The notes under the pieces: model-generated
Told to the model about the DNA's origin: nothing
The model's input: only the letters and a program-made list of their open reading frames with translations
The model's database searches: none
Assembly (NCBI GenBank): GCA_030248135.1
Contig: JASANC010003013.1
Span: 1-64,000, forward strand
Direction of reading: 5' to 3'
Length of the DNA stretch: 64,000 nucleotides
From: Theristus sp. LFF4_11
Lineage: Eukaryota; Nematoda; Chromadorea; Monhysterida; Xyalidae
Translations under genes and position numbers: made by a program
Part shown: positions 25,504 through 39,525 of the stretch, in pieces
How the letters are laid out: the number at the start of each line of letters is the position of its first letter
Numbering within the stretch: the stretch's first letter is position 1

Positions 25504-27453
25504 ATGGACGCCCATGACGAGAGCAAGGCTTCGTCGAGCTACGCGCGCATTTCGCGCTTCGAGCGTCTCGCGCGGCCGTTTCTGTTTCTGACCGTGCTCG
25601 TGCTGTACACCTACCTGGGCGCCTACATATTCCATTTGGTCGAAGAGCCGAACCAACTCGAAAACCGCCGCCAGTGCAGCATCGAGCTGCATCGTGTGCG
25701 CCGCGAGACTGCCGACGAAATCCGCGATCTGTACAACGACCGTCAGAGCGCCGATCGATTCTACGCACTGGACAGTCTCCTACAAGAGTACCAGGACAAA
25801 ATCGATGGCATCAACCATCAGTTCGGTCAGGAGGGCGCATGGAACGCCACCGACTGGGATCTGTGGGGCGCCACAGCGTACGCCGTCAGTCTGTACACCA
25901 CCATTGGTCGGTGTGATCGGCGACCGGGCATTTTAGCTCATTCGCCTTTTTGCACGGAGAAAAAGAGAAAAATTGCACAGCAGAAAAGTCAACATTTCTG
26001 AAGTTTTCACAATGAGAGCGTCTGTACATCTTAAACTAAACAAAGTCGACGCGTCGGGCGATTGCTATTGTTTAATAAAATGTACAGTAAACGTTGTTTT
26101 CTGGTAAATGTACCACTAGTGAAACGACTTTTGGTCAACCATTCTCTTGGCCAGCCACTATGTTGAACTACCAGTGGTGCATGCATGTTCAGCAGTCACC
26201 GGTGGCTCAAAAAGTTAAAAAGTGTATATTTACAAAATGTAGTTTAGAGACTCACTGATCAGCTGCAAGATTGCCAAAAAGACATTGTGCCCATAGAGAC
26301 TGACCGCAGCCTCATCAGCTTTCCCCACAACTCAGGTTACGGACGCATCGAGGTTGCGACCAACCGCGGCCGTGTCTGGACGCTCATCTACGCGCTCGTC
26401 GGCATTCCACTGGCGCTGGTGACCATCTACGATTTGGGCCGAATTCTGTCGCTCGGCTGGAAGCAGACGTATCTGCTGTGCTCGAGACGACGGCGCACCG
26501 GCAAACGAGGCGTCTGGCACCGGCTGACTCCGTCGGCAGCGAATCTGCTGCGCATGCCGGTGTTTCCGATTGTGGTGTTCGCGTTCGTCTGGGTGTTCCT
26601 GGCTGCACTGCTGCTGTGCTGCGCCGAGGGCTCCATCACATACGGGCACAGTCTCTATCTCGTCATTGAGTCGTCAGCCACCATTGGACTCGGCCATTTG
26701 CTGCCGCCTGACCGACGATTCATGCTGCTGTTGATGTTGCTCGTTGGCATTGCGCTGGTGGTCGCGTCGACGTTGGTCCATTTGGTTGCTGCGAAAGTGC
26801 AGGCTGTCTATGCGGTCAGTAAAGTGATGTGGCTGTTTGCGCTTGCTAGTTGAAATACGTTTTCTGTTCAAAGTGTCACGTGCGCTAGCTGGCTGCGCTC
26901 AAAGAAATACATAACTGCAACAGCTTTGCATGCGGAACAATTTCAGATCCAGTTCAGTGTCTCTTCACTGATCATGTTTGTTCAGTTTTTTGTTTCAGCG
27001 TTGAAACGCTTGTGTCACATGAGATTTTCAGTTTTCTTCTGTATCAAAGTCTCCAAACAAACGTGATGCCATTTCAAAAGTCTGCCCTGCTTGAAGGCAC
27101 TCGAGCAAGGCATCGAGCAGCAGTACAAGGCGGTGCAAGTGGACGGCGGCGAGTTCGGCATCGACATGTCACGTGACGTGGTTGGCGTCGACGAGAGCAT
27201 CCGCCGGCTGCTCTACCAGTTGCCGTATGGCGCCAGGGTCTATTACAAACTGATGTCGACTGACCGACAGCGACGGCTGAAACGAAAATGGCTGCAGAGG
27301 GCGACGACAGTTGCGGTCGACACGCAGACGGACGAGTTTCTGGCGCGTGGCGGCCTGCATCTGTCGACGATCAAGGACGATTCGTCGGACGACGACGCAC
27401 GCAGCCACGACGACGTGAACTCGCTCGTGATGATGTGCGACTGGTCGATCTGA
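25504..27453 (+). CDS. Two-pore-domain potassium channel (TWK/K2P type)
   Basis: Background K+ channel subunit with two pore loops and four membrane helices. Exons 25504-25906, 26336-26814 and 27097-27453 join in phase to 412 residues. TM1 is FLFLTVLVLYTYLGAYIFHL (about 27-46). A long extracellular helix region with an Asn-X-Thr site (WNATDW) follows. The first pore ends TTIGYG, split by intron 1 in the Gly codon. TM2 is LIYALVGIPLALV and TM3 is PIVVFAFVWVFLAALLLC. The second pore reads SSATIGLGHL, followed by TM4 (LLLMLLVGIALVVAS). The cytoplasmic tail is basic then Asp/Ser-rich, ending CDWSI. Residues after each filter are unusual: Arg after GYG in P1 and His after GLG in P2. The intron 1 donor is gtcggt, so that boundary is less typical. 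Confidence 0.93.
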
Positions 27454-28431
27454 ATGTGCTTTATCAATGCTATTGAGCTACTCGTAATTCTTTATCATTC
27501 AATGAATGACTCTGAGTTCTTCAATCTTTTATGAACTTTGTAGTTCTCATACTACTTTTTATTTTGGTCCGAGACTCAATGTGCGCATAGATAGGTGAAC
27601 AGTTTCATGTATGGCGCGGTAATTCAAAATTTGTAAAGTGATCCGAGTGCTCTGAATCGGGTCGGACCACTTTGGCCAATTTGAATTGCCACATAACGAT
27701 TGAAACTGTTTCCTTTCGACGATCCTAAAAAATGATCCTACATTCAAAATAATTTTGAAGTTTGTACGTGCAAAGCGTATAGTAATCTCAATCGACCAAT
27801 CAGCTAGCATTCAAGTTTTAACCAGTTCGTTTTTTGCCGAAAATAAAACATCCACGACTCGACAATGCACACTGCCATGATGTTTGAAACAATAAAGTAT
27901 TTGTTGAAACCCTTCTGATGCTGTTTGTCTGGTTGCTCCACCCACCTGTGCACACATTTGGTTGCATGTTTGTATTGCACACGTTTTTTTGTTCTCTGTC
28001 ACTTTCTTTCTTACTGTTTCTAATGACAATATTGATTGTAGAAGTCCTGGAATTGCTACAAATATCTAGGTACAATGTACTTGGAATCTTTTTTATTTTA
28101 ACCCCATTTTATTTTCGCGTGAAAAGTTAAACACAGCAAAAGTTTGGCAAAACTGAAAACAGAGATGGGGTGGTCTGTCGGCGTCAAATTTCAGTTTACT
28201 AAAACAACAAACGTAATGACATGAAGTATCACATCATTGCTATTGATTTTTTTGTACACACGCAAGCATGCTTTGCATTGTGAAACACGTGTCAAAGATG
28301 ACAATTCAAACGAAAGACACGCACGTTTTTAATAAATTGCGCACAAAAAATCGGTGTGAATGGTTTCATTTAGCAATAATTCAGTTTTTTTTCAAAATAA
28401 TTCAATAATTCAAAAAAATCAGTAGAAGAGC
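27454..28431. other. Spacer, nothing recognised
   Basis: About 980 bases between the K+ channel stop and the next tentative gene. It is AT-rich, with no exon or repeat that I can support. Confidence 0.4.
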
Positions 28432-28998
28432 ATGGCACGTTGTGGCATTCTGTTTGGTTTTGGCACGTGCGTGACGCTGAGCATGATCGTGACAACCGGT
28501 GAGCGAGCGCCTCAGCAGCAAGCATTTTCAGCTTCAGTTGAACTCTAAATTAGTGTATCTATATCAGGCACAGCCGTTTGGTTGGTGATCACGTTATGCA
28601 ATGCTTTCTGTGCAGGCATTGCTGCTAGGGCGGAGGATTCTGTGCTGCATCACGTGATCACCAACCAATCAGCTGATAGCCAATAATTTAGAGTTGTTCG
28701 ACTGGATTACAATTTGGAAAGAATCACAGTATCCAAAAGCGTCACAGAACGTTTTGTTGCGGCTGCTGCAGTGTCAGCAGCTTCGCGCATGGGCGCCTGC
28801 AACGACCAGCAGGCAGCGGCAATCATTCGCACCGTAGGCAACACCCACGACTCGTTCAACGAGGAACAGGAGATTGTTGAGATCAAACGGATGCTCGAGC
28901 AGAGGCGGGGCGGACAGTGGGCCGTGGTCATTCTGAAAAATGTCGCTGCACCCGGCAGAATGGCGTTTTGGTCGATTTCAAGTAAACAGAAAATGTAG
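28432..28998 (+). CDS. Small secreted protein, possibly dynein light chain-like
   Basis: Two exons (28432-28498 and 28694-28998) give about 123 residues. Exon 1 encodes a signal-like start (ILFGFGTCVTLSMIVTT) and ends at a good GTGAGC donor, phase 1. The acceptor TTTAGAG/TT keeps the frame. The C-terminal half has FNEEQEIVEIKRMLEQ followed by GGQWAVVILKN, spaced like the dynein light chain pattern (EKDIA.IK..., PTWH.IVG.NFG). Key family residues such as the GNFGS segment are not kept. The match is weak and by memory; a secreted light chain-like fold would be odd. The intron holds a strong hairpin (28571-28676). Confidence 0.4.
28571..28676. repeat. Inverted repeat/hairpin within a short intron
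   Basis: Arms of about 32 bases (28571-28602 and 28645-28676) share a perfect core TTGGTTGGTGATCACGT and its complement. A smaller GCAATGC/GCATTGC pair lies in the loop. The intron is only 195 bases. Confidence 0.8.
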
Positions 28999-29586
28999 AT
29001 TTGAAGGGTTGTGCACTGACTGGGTGCTCCGCTCAGAACAAAAAGGCTCCCAATCAACATTCAACGCAACGGTTGAATCTTGAACTTTGTGTCTTTGCGT
29101 GAGGCCACCGTTTGAGGCCAGTGTTTCACAGTGACGTATGCTGAGTCACATACGTCGACGTACGTCATGGGCACGGTAGCATGTAATAACACGAGATTTT
29201 ACGTGCCGTGTAGGATACGCCTGTGTCAGTATGAACGGAATTTTTGGTAAAAAAGTGCGTGTGTTGCAAACACCGTTTTCTTCTTCGCAGGCACGCGGTT
29301 TTGCAACGTCGCGAATCGTGGTTGGTTTTATTCTGTGTGGCGCATGTAGCTTCATATAAATTATGACGATATTTTGTTTTTTGTTTGGACTGGAAAGAAT
29401 GGAAATCACGTGCATTAGTTTGTGTTACATGACAATATTTTCTTATCTGCATATTTTTCTATTTTGCCATTGTTTTTCGCGAGTGTTTTTTCACATAGGC
29501 TTGTTTTTTTCGACTTTATTTACGTTTGTTCTACTTTTCGTGTGGTGTCAGCTGCTGTATATAAAATAAATGGGCATTGTTGAAGA
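28999..29586. promoter_or_regulatory. Upstream region of SLC13 gene 1 with a CRE-like palindrome
   Basis: Around 29130-29170 there is GTGACGTATG, then CATACGTCGACGTACGTCAT, a dense set of TGACG/ACGTCA half sites in palindromic array. CREB/ATF-type factors bind such half sites, but use here is inference. No exon is seen in the interval. Confidence 0.3.
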
Positions 29587-32500
29587 ATGCAAACCTCAAA
29601 TGTGTGGAATTTGCGAGGCATTCCATTTATACGACAAGTCGGCGCCGATATCCGCTGTTTTTACAAGAGCATAACCTTGTTTGTGGTGCCTGTTGTCGTC
29701 GCCGTCGTTGTGTTCGTGTCGGCAGGCACCGGCCCGGTCAGCACACGGGCATCCAACTTTATTCGATGATCGGTGCAACACGAATGAGAACTCAGATTGC
29801 CAACACCACGGTTGCAGGCAGTTCGCTGCGCGTTTGTGGTGTTGCTTGTGAGCGTGTTTTGGGTGGTCGACGCGTTGCCAGCGGGTGCCACGGCAATGCT
29901 GCCCGTTGCGTGGCTGCCATTACTTGGTGTCATGAGCTCGCACGATGTCGCATCGCATTACATGAAGGTTGTAGTCGCCTGCGGATTATTCTTACTGTAA
30001 CTGGCATTCCACAACGTTTTGGAATAAGCGGTTGAACCAACCCAACGGTTGGAGCCTCCGGTCGGCTTGCTCTCTCTGAGGCCAAAATGAGGAAGAGGGG
30101 GCTAGTTTGGTAGCAATTGTTGTTTCGCATGTTCACATTCAGGATGCCACGTTGCTGTTCATCGGTGGTTTGATGCTGGCAGTCGCCATTGAAGACTCAA
30201 ACGTGCACTTGCGCATCGCGCTGCACGTGCTCGCCTGGTTTGCATCAAAACCACGATGGTACATTTTTGTAAGCAGCTCCATCAAAGGTCGACAGACAGT
30301 ATCAAAACTGCAAAGCTGTTTTCAATCAATAATTTTCAGGCTGATGCTTGGACTGCAGTTGATCACAGCGTTTCTATCGATGTGGATCAGCAACACTGCA
30401 GCCACGGCGTTGATGTTGCCCATTGCGCTGGCGCTCGTTGAACAGCTCGAACAAACAGCGGTGAGTTTTTTTTCAAAACACTTGGGTTTTTCAATATCTG
30501 TTTCAATTGAGCGCAAAGCCAAACCCAGACTGACGGCGGCAAGTTCGACCGGGCGCTGCTGCTGGCCGTCTGCTACTCAGCGCACATCGGTGGGCTCGCG
30601 ACGCTCACGGGCACCGTGCCGAACGTCGTCGCATACGGACTCTTGATCGAGTGCGTTGCGAGTCGCCAGGCTCTGAACAGTAATTGTGGCGTGAAAAACG
30701 TTGCTTCGTCAATTTTTGGTTGACAGTTTGAGATTTATAAGCTAGTCCATAGCGTCAAGTCCATCATGGACAGTGATTGCAAAAATATGAAACAAGAACA
30801 ACAGAAGTCAAGCCGTGAATGCGCAGTTTTTTGACAGTCGCATTTCGCACGCAGCATGTACCCAGCAGAGAGCGCGCTGTCATACTTGACATGGCTCGCC
30901 TATGGAATGCCTGCCGTGCTGGCGGCCTTGCTGCTCAGCTGGCTCTGGCTGCAACTGCTCTTTGGTGGCTTCAGGTACGCAAAAGAGTTGTTTCAACAAT
31001 TTCTTGGTTGTTGTTTCAAAACTTATGATTTGCTTTTTCTACCTGTTACTCACTCATCCAGGCATCAATCACCAGACAATCAAATTCGTCTGTCAATCGA
31101 GCGACAGTGCAGGTCTTTGGGTGCCGTCAGGTCGGTTCGAGTGCAGTTTGGTTTCAACAATTCGTTTTCAAAACTTTAGAAACTTTAATAAATCAGTCCG
31201 CTATGTTCATTTAGTTTTTATGAAACACTGGTGCTGAGTCTGTTTTCAATGTTGATCTTTCTTTGGTTGTTCCGCGATCCGCGCCTGTTTCCAGGCTGGG
31301 GCTCGTTCTGGCCAAATGCAGAGTAAGTGTAAAATCTTTCGGATGCTTGCAAACTTTTTCAAGTGTTGAAATTGTTGTTGTGTGCGCTGATGATTCGTTG
31401 TCGGTGACTTATTTTTTTTATCTCAAGCTTTGTAACGGACGCCACATCAGCGATGACGATTGCTCTGCTGATGTTTGTGTTGCCCCGGCAGTTGCCAGTC
31501 AGTGTCTGCAGACGCACGTCTACACATTGTTCGCTTATTTTTCATTTCCAAATCCACTTTTTCGTCCACGAAGACAAGATATCTCTTTTTATGTTGCTCC
31601 ATGTGTATTTTACACCGCTGTTCTGTCACTTTTTTCAGACGTTCGCCTGGAGCCACGCACGTCACAAGAGCCGATGCTCAGTTGGCCAGTGGTGCAACAA
31701 AGCTTCAACTGGGGCACGATTCTTTTGATTGGAGCCGGATTGGCCCTCGCGTCCGCAGCGAAGGTTCGGTAGAGGGCTACTTTGAAAACGTGGCTACTAA
31801 AATGGCAACTAAAACGCCGTTTTAACAGCCCTGTTTTCTCAGTAAATGCAACCAACGAAGCAGTGTCTGCTTGTTTGACAAGAAACAAAGAACAATCGTA
31901 AAAACATTTGGGTTTTTTAAGGAAAGCGGTCTTTCATTGCTGATTAGCGAGCGACTACGGGCAACGGGGGTGTCTCCTGCGACCCCGTGGGCTACCCTGC
32001 TGCTTGCAGTCACCGCTGTCACCGCGCTCACTGAGTTCTGTTCAAACACGGCAGCTGCTGCCCTCGCGCTGCCCATCGTCATTGCCATGGTTCATTGTTG
32101 ATCGCATTTGGCATGCTTATCGTTTGATGTTTTTTTATTCTGAAGGTTCGCCAACCTGTTCTAGAAACTCGAGGACAGAAATGCCAGGTACCAAACTTTG
32201 GTGGTTTTGAGGGGTGTATGAATGGGTGGGCGTCCCGTGGGCAGGTAAGGTGTTCAACCCTGCAAGTTTTGATAACGATCATGTGCGCAAGCCAATCAAC
32301 CTTCCACTTTCAGTCGCAGGCATCCTGCAGCAATCCATTGTTCTACGCCCTGCCAGTGACGAGCGCATGTTCGTTTGCGTTCATGCTGCCTGCAGCGAGC
32401 CCGCCGAACGCCCTGCTGCTCAGGGCGACAGACAGAGTCACAAAGATGGACATGGTATACATGCTTTGGAGAACGCTGGACGGGTTTTTATAATTTAATT

Positions 32501-32720
32501 GAAAACAAAACAAAGCTGCAACAATGCTACATAACTTACCCTCAAAGTGTGTTTCAACTCGAAGGCTATCGCTGGCTTTGGCATGAATGTTCTGTGCATC
32601 TGTGTCGCCACTGTGAACGCGTTGACCGTTGGCTATTGGCTGTTTGACTTCGGCAGCTTGCCCGAATGGGCCAACGTCGATGAGTGTGACAAAATATTGA
32701 TCAATAACACATTGAAATGA
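29587..32720 (+). CDS. SLC13-family Na+/dicarboxylate-type cotransporter, copy 1
   Basis: Likely a plasma-membrane Na+-coupled carrier for di/tricarboxylates or sulfate. Thirteen exons join in phase to 537 residues: 29587-29736, 29818-29967, 30143-30258, 30340-30460, 30529-30650, 30855-30974, 31062-31130, 31215-31322, 31428-31501, 31639-31763, 31922-32089, 32320-32454, 32565-32720. Family marks are RCAFVVLLVSVFW, LLFIGGLMLAVAIE, the signature SMWISNTAATALMLPI with preceding QLITAFL, GGLATLTGTVPN, SDATSAM-type (here TDATSAMTIALL), and near the end CSNTAAAALALPI, NPLFYALPVT and AFMLPAASPPNAL. Many hydrophobic helices are seen, and the length is normal for the family. Substrate cannot be told. 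A downstream AATAAA lies at 32767-32772. Confidence 0.93.
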
Positions 32721-32766
32721 TGCTATGATCGATATTGTGTATTTATTGATTGTTGCAAACGGTGTA

Positions 32767-32772
32767 AATAAA
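32767..32772 (+). promoter_or_regulatory. Candidate poly(A) signal of SLC13 copy 1
   Basis: AATAAA 46 bases after the stop codon, before the copy 2 start at 33045. The gap between the two genes is only 324 bases, so the copy 2 promoter must lie within it or inside copy 1. Confidence 0.5.
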
Positions 32773-33044
32773 AAAGATGCAGCCTGCACGAACCGACACC
32801 ACTGTGCACACCTCACCTGTATTTTCCTTATCAGATGCACACCGCGGTTTACTTGACGGTAAATAAACAATTGTGTTGTTGAACTGCTTCGCGCCAGAAA
32901 AACAACCGGAGAACAACAAAAACAACGGTTAAAACTTGATTTCTTGTTGCTTTTAGAGGTAACTTGCGGCAGAATAAAGCTAACGTGACCTTTGAAAAAA
33001 CCGTTTCTGTTCGTGTTTCAACAACCGCTATCCCACCGCAAATT

Positions 33045-36000
33045 ATGGCAACCGATTCGGAGTACTCAGAAAACAAAAATTGGAAAATTCATCAAAGAAT
33101 TTTGCGACATGTCCGTTATCAAACGCTGATCATTGTCTTTGCTCCACTACTCATCGGTGCTGTCGTGTTTCCCGTGTTAGGCATCACAAAGGTGAGAAAA
33201 AACAGTCGAGAAGTTTCGATTTCTTTGTGCCAACAGACTGGTAAGCCTGACTTTTTCCTCTGACCACTCCAGGACATTCGCTGCGCGTTTGTTGTGCTGG
33301 TGATGGCTACGTTCTGGGTGTCAGACGCACTGCCACTGGCTGTCACTGCGTTGCTGCCAGTCGTGGCATTCCCTCTGCTCGGTGTGCTTCAAGCTGACCA
33401 GGTTGCCAGTAACTATTTCAAGGTCAGCTTCGATTTTGCGTTTGAGAAACTTCGATGAGCAATTTTTACAAACAATGATTGCGACAAAAGGCGACTTCTT
33501 GGTGGCAGGACACGATTTTTCTGTTCATGGGCGGCTTGATTGTGGCGATGGCAGTGGAGGACTCAAACTTGCACACCCGTCTCGCGTGTCGTGTGCTGCT
33601 GCTGTTTGGCTCGAACCCGCGATGGTGAGCTTGTTAAAATTGGTTAGAAACCATTTGGACAATAAAATTTTTAAATCTCTGCCCCTTGCACATTATAAAG
33701 TCGTTTTTTGACTGAATCCAGCCTAAAAGTATGGTTGGACAGGAAAAAGGCTTTTTGGCAGTTTCTTTTCCACTGCAGGCTGTTGTTGGGTTTCCAGTTG
33801 ATCACAGCGTTTCTGTCCATGTGGATCAGCAACACTGCCACAACAGCGATGATGCTTCCAATTGCACTCGCTGTCATTCAACAACTGGAACAAGCTGCAG
33901 ACGCAAAAAAGAGCAAAGACCAACAACACAATAAAGTTCGCAAAGGTTTCTCGCCATAGTAAATATGTGAAAAATTGCATTTAAAGTCAAATTCAGCCGG
34001 TCCGTAGCAGCAACTTCAGTCGCGCGTTTCTGCTTGCCATCTGCTATTCGGCGAACATTGGTGGCCTCGGAACGTTGACCGGAACTGGACCGAATATTGT
34101 GGTCTTTGGACAATTGCAGCGGTCAGTAAACAGTGGATTCAAAAATTTCGCAAAAAAACAAATTTGAAATTTAAAAAAATAAAATTTGAAAAATTATCGC
34201 CAACACAGACCAGAGTTTAGCGAACTGTGTCGAAAAAAAAGTCCACAACAAATGTTGCAGGATGTATCCAGCGCAAAGCAGCCTTTCGTACGTCACATGG
34301 ATGGCCTACTCCATTCCGAATGTCATTGTCGCGCTGTTGATCAGTTGGCTCTGGCTGCAGCTTCTGTTCATTGGCCTGTTCAAGTGAACCGCTCTGATTT
34401 TTTGCCTTTGCAATATACCTTTTCATGTCCATGTAAATGCCACACATGTTGTTTTGCAGATCTCACAAATCTGATCCTGTGGTTGGGCGGATAATTCGGG
34501 AAAAATATGAAAGTCTCGACATGTTGAGGTTTGCGATTTGAACTTCTTTTTTGGCCGAAATAATCGACAGCTGCAATAACCGAATGCAACTGCAGCTTCC
34601 ACGAGACGTCGACGCTTGTGCTGTTTTGCATCGTTGTTCTGCTTTGGCTGTTCCGTGATCCGCAAGTGTTTCCCGGTTGGGGAACGTTGTGGCCTGAAAA
34701 GTATGGCACTGTTCTCGCTATTGACCACACGACAAATTTGCCCATTTTGAAATTGACATTCGATTGACGACTGGTGTTGCGACAATGAGTGCCACACATC
34801 AGTGAGCATTGCAGGGCGGTGTCGGATGCAACATCAGCGATGGCGGTTGCACTGTTGATGTTTGCGTTGCCACGGCACAAACCCGCGTGGCTCTGCATTG
34901 ACGAACAACGACGCAAACGTAATATTAAGCAGAACATCGTTCTATAAAATTTCTTTGAAAACCGTTTGTTCAACCTCAGAGCTTGGCGTGATGAATGCAA
35001 AGTCACGTGAGTCAATGGTGACGTGGCAGTTGATGCAGGAACGCTTTGACTGGGGAGTGGTGTTGTTGGTTGGCGGGGGTCTGGCGATGGCTGACGGAGT
35101 GCAGGTCTGTGAGTTATGTGCAGGAAACGATTGTTGTCCCGTTCGATGCTGATGTTGAAAAATCAATGGGCAGTCAAGAGAACACAATTTTACAGTGCAC
35201 TAAATAAAAAAAAGATCGGTCTCGGACCCCAGGTCTCAACACCATGTATCGACACATTTTTGTGTACAGCTAAAAGAAGTTTGTCCGTAACATTGTGAAA
35301 ATTAACAAAAAAATTGAATGAACACCAGATATTTGCAAATTTTTGGAAAGCGGCCTGTCGCTGCTGATCAGCGACCAGATGCTCTCGATGACGGCGTTCC
35401 CGGCGTGGGCGTTCGTGCTCCTCTCGGTCACCATCGTCACGTTTCTCACTGAGTTCAGCTCAAACACGGCCACCGCTTCGATCGTGGTGCCAATCATGAG
35501 CACGCTTGTGAGTAAAATCCGGTTCCAGACCGCACTTCAGATGTTTTGGCATAACTCGTCGTCACGTGATTTTCAAGCGATGTCATGGTGACACGCATCA
35601 CTCCTTGAAAATCAGGTGATCCATTGGTTGCGATTTATTTCGAACGGCGCCTGAAAGCAAGGTCTTGATGGGAACGGTATTATTCTAATTTGTTTCCTCA
35701 AAAACATTTTTTCGTACTATGGCGGCAAAGTGCAACTTGGTGACTGGTGCAGGCGAGCTCATCCTCGTCGAACCCGCTGTTCTACACGCTGCCGGTGACG
35801 ACCGCGTGCTCGTTTGCGTTCATGCTGCCCGCCGCAACGCCGCCGAACGCAATTGTGTTCAGCTCAAACAGAATACGCGCCATTGACATGGCAGGTTTTG
35901 TGGCTCTCTGGCAAAACACGTTCCACCAGAATGTCACGAGAACAGTTTTCGTTCCAGTTTAGGCAACCATAAAATGTTTTTTGAGTGTGATAATAAGTAA

Positions 36001-36226
36001 CCTCAAAAAATCTGTGACATCTGTTCTTTGAATTCCCAACCCATATACAGTGCAACTGTTGTGCGACGATTTGCAGGCGATTGCCGGTTTTGGCATGAAC
36101 GTCCTGTGCATCTTTGTGGCCACCGTGCATGCGTTGACCTACGGTCACTGGCTGTTCGACTTCGGCTCCCTGCCGCATTGGGCCAATGACACGGCTGCTG
36201 CGAATTCGGACAGATTTTTGCTTTGA
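33045..36226 (+). CDS. SLC13-family cotransporter, copy 2 (altered splice sites)
   Basis: Paralogue of the gene just upstream, with thirteen exons at matching places: 33045-33191, 33273-33422, 33509-33624, 33779-33935, 33997-34121, 34261-34383, 34460-34528, 34596-34700, 34815-34918, 34980-35104, 35346-35507, 35753-35890, 36077-36226. Conceptual length is 556 residues. It keeps RCAFVVLVMATFW, FLFMGGLIVAMAVE, SMWISNTATTAMMLPI, GGLGTLTGTGPN, SDATSAMAVALL, SSNTATASIVVPI and AFMLPAATPPNAIVF. Two splice sites are abnormal. The exon 11 acceptor reads TTTTTG/GAAAGC (copy 1 has TTTAAG/GAAAGC), and the exon 12 donor is ATG/gcaggt, a GC donor. If exon 11 instead joins at the next AG (35350), the frame breaks. 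So the gene is either spliced unusually, recently damaged, or affected by a sequence error. Confidence 0.88.
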
Positions 36227-36675
36227 TGTCTGCTTTGTCGATCGTTTCATTTTGTTCGTACTATTACTGCTCCCTTTATTGATGTTTCGTATTTTTATCT
36301 GTGAAGTTCATTGAATCATTTTTGCAAAAAGTCTGTTTGTCGCTTTGTTTGTAACAGTTTCTTATCAGACGTTTCGCCCAATGAAACAACTTTTTCAGCA
36401 AAGTCTACAGTTCAACACACGACGTGTGCATATCGCTCTTTAGTTGAATGTGCCCTCAGCCTTGATTGGTCTCTGATCTCAACATTTTATTTTGAGCCTT
36501 TATGGTGAACAAACATGTGGTGGTGCGATGCTACAAACTGAACTGAACGGGGCTGAGCTAGTTTCTTGGTGTTCATGAGGGTCAGCGCACCCCTCAAACT
36601 CAGTTTGTTCACAACATCTTTTAATGAGTTTCGTCCCAGTTCATCAGCAGCTTTCGATCGTCGTTGATCGTGACG

Positions 36676-39259
<2,584 letters not shown>

Positions 39260-39525
39260 GGCGATCGAAAATTAAGGCTGAACTGATGATGTCTTGTTCA
39301 AAGATTTAAGCATTGGCCATCCGATTAGCTCAGATAAATGCATTGATTTGTTGATAAATATATGATTTTTTAAAATTTTGGTTGATAGTGCGTTAGACAA
39401 TGGCAATACCATGCGTGATCTGTGATTTTTTATTTGCGTGTTCAGGCATAGTGCAGTTTATACACTGCAGCCGAGTTTATTTTGTATGGATTCAGATGTC
39501 TGATAATTATTGTTTCCAATTGCAG

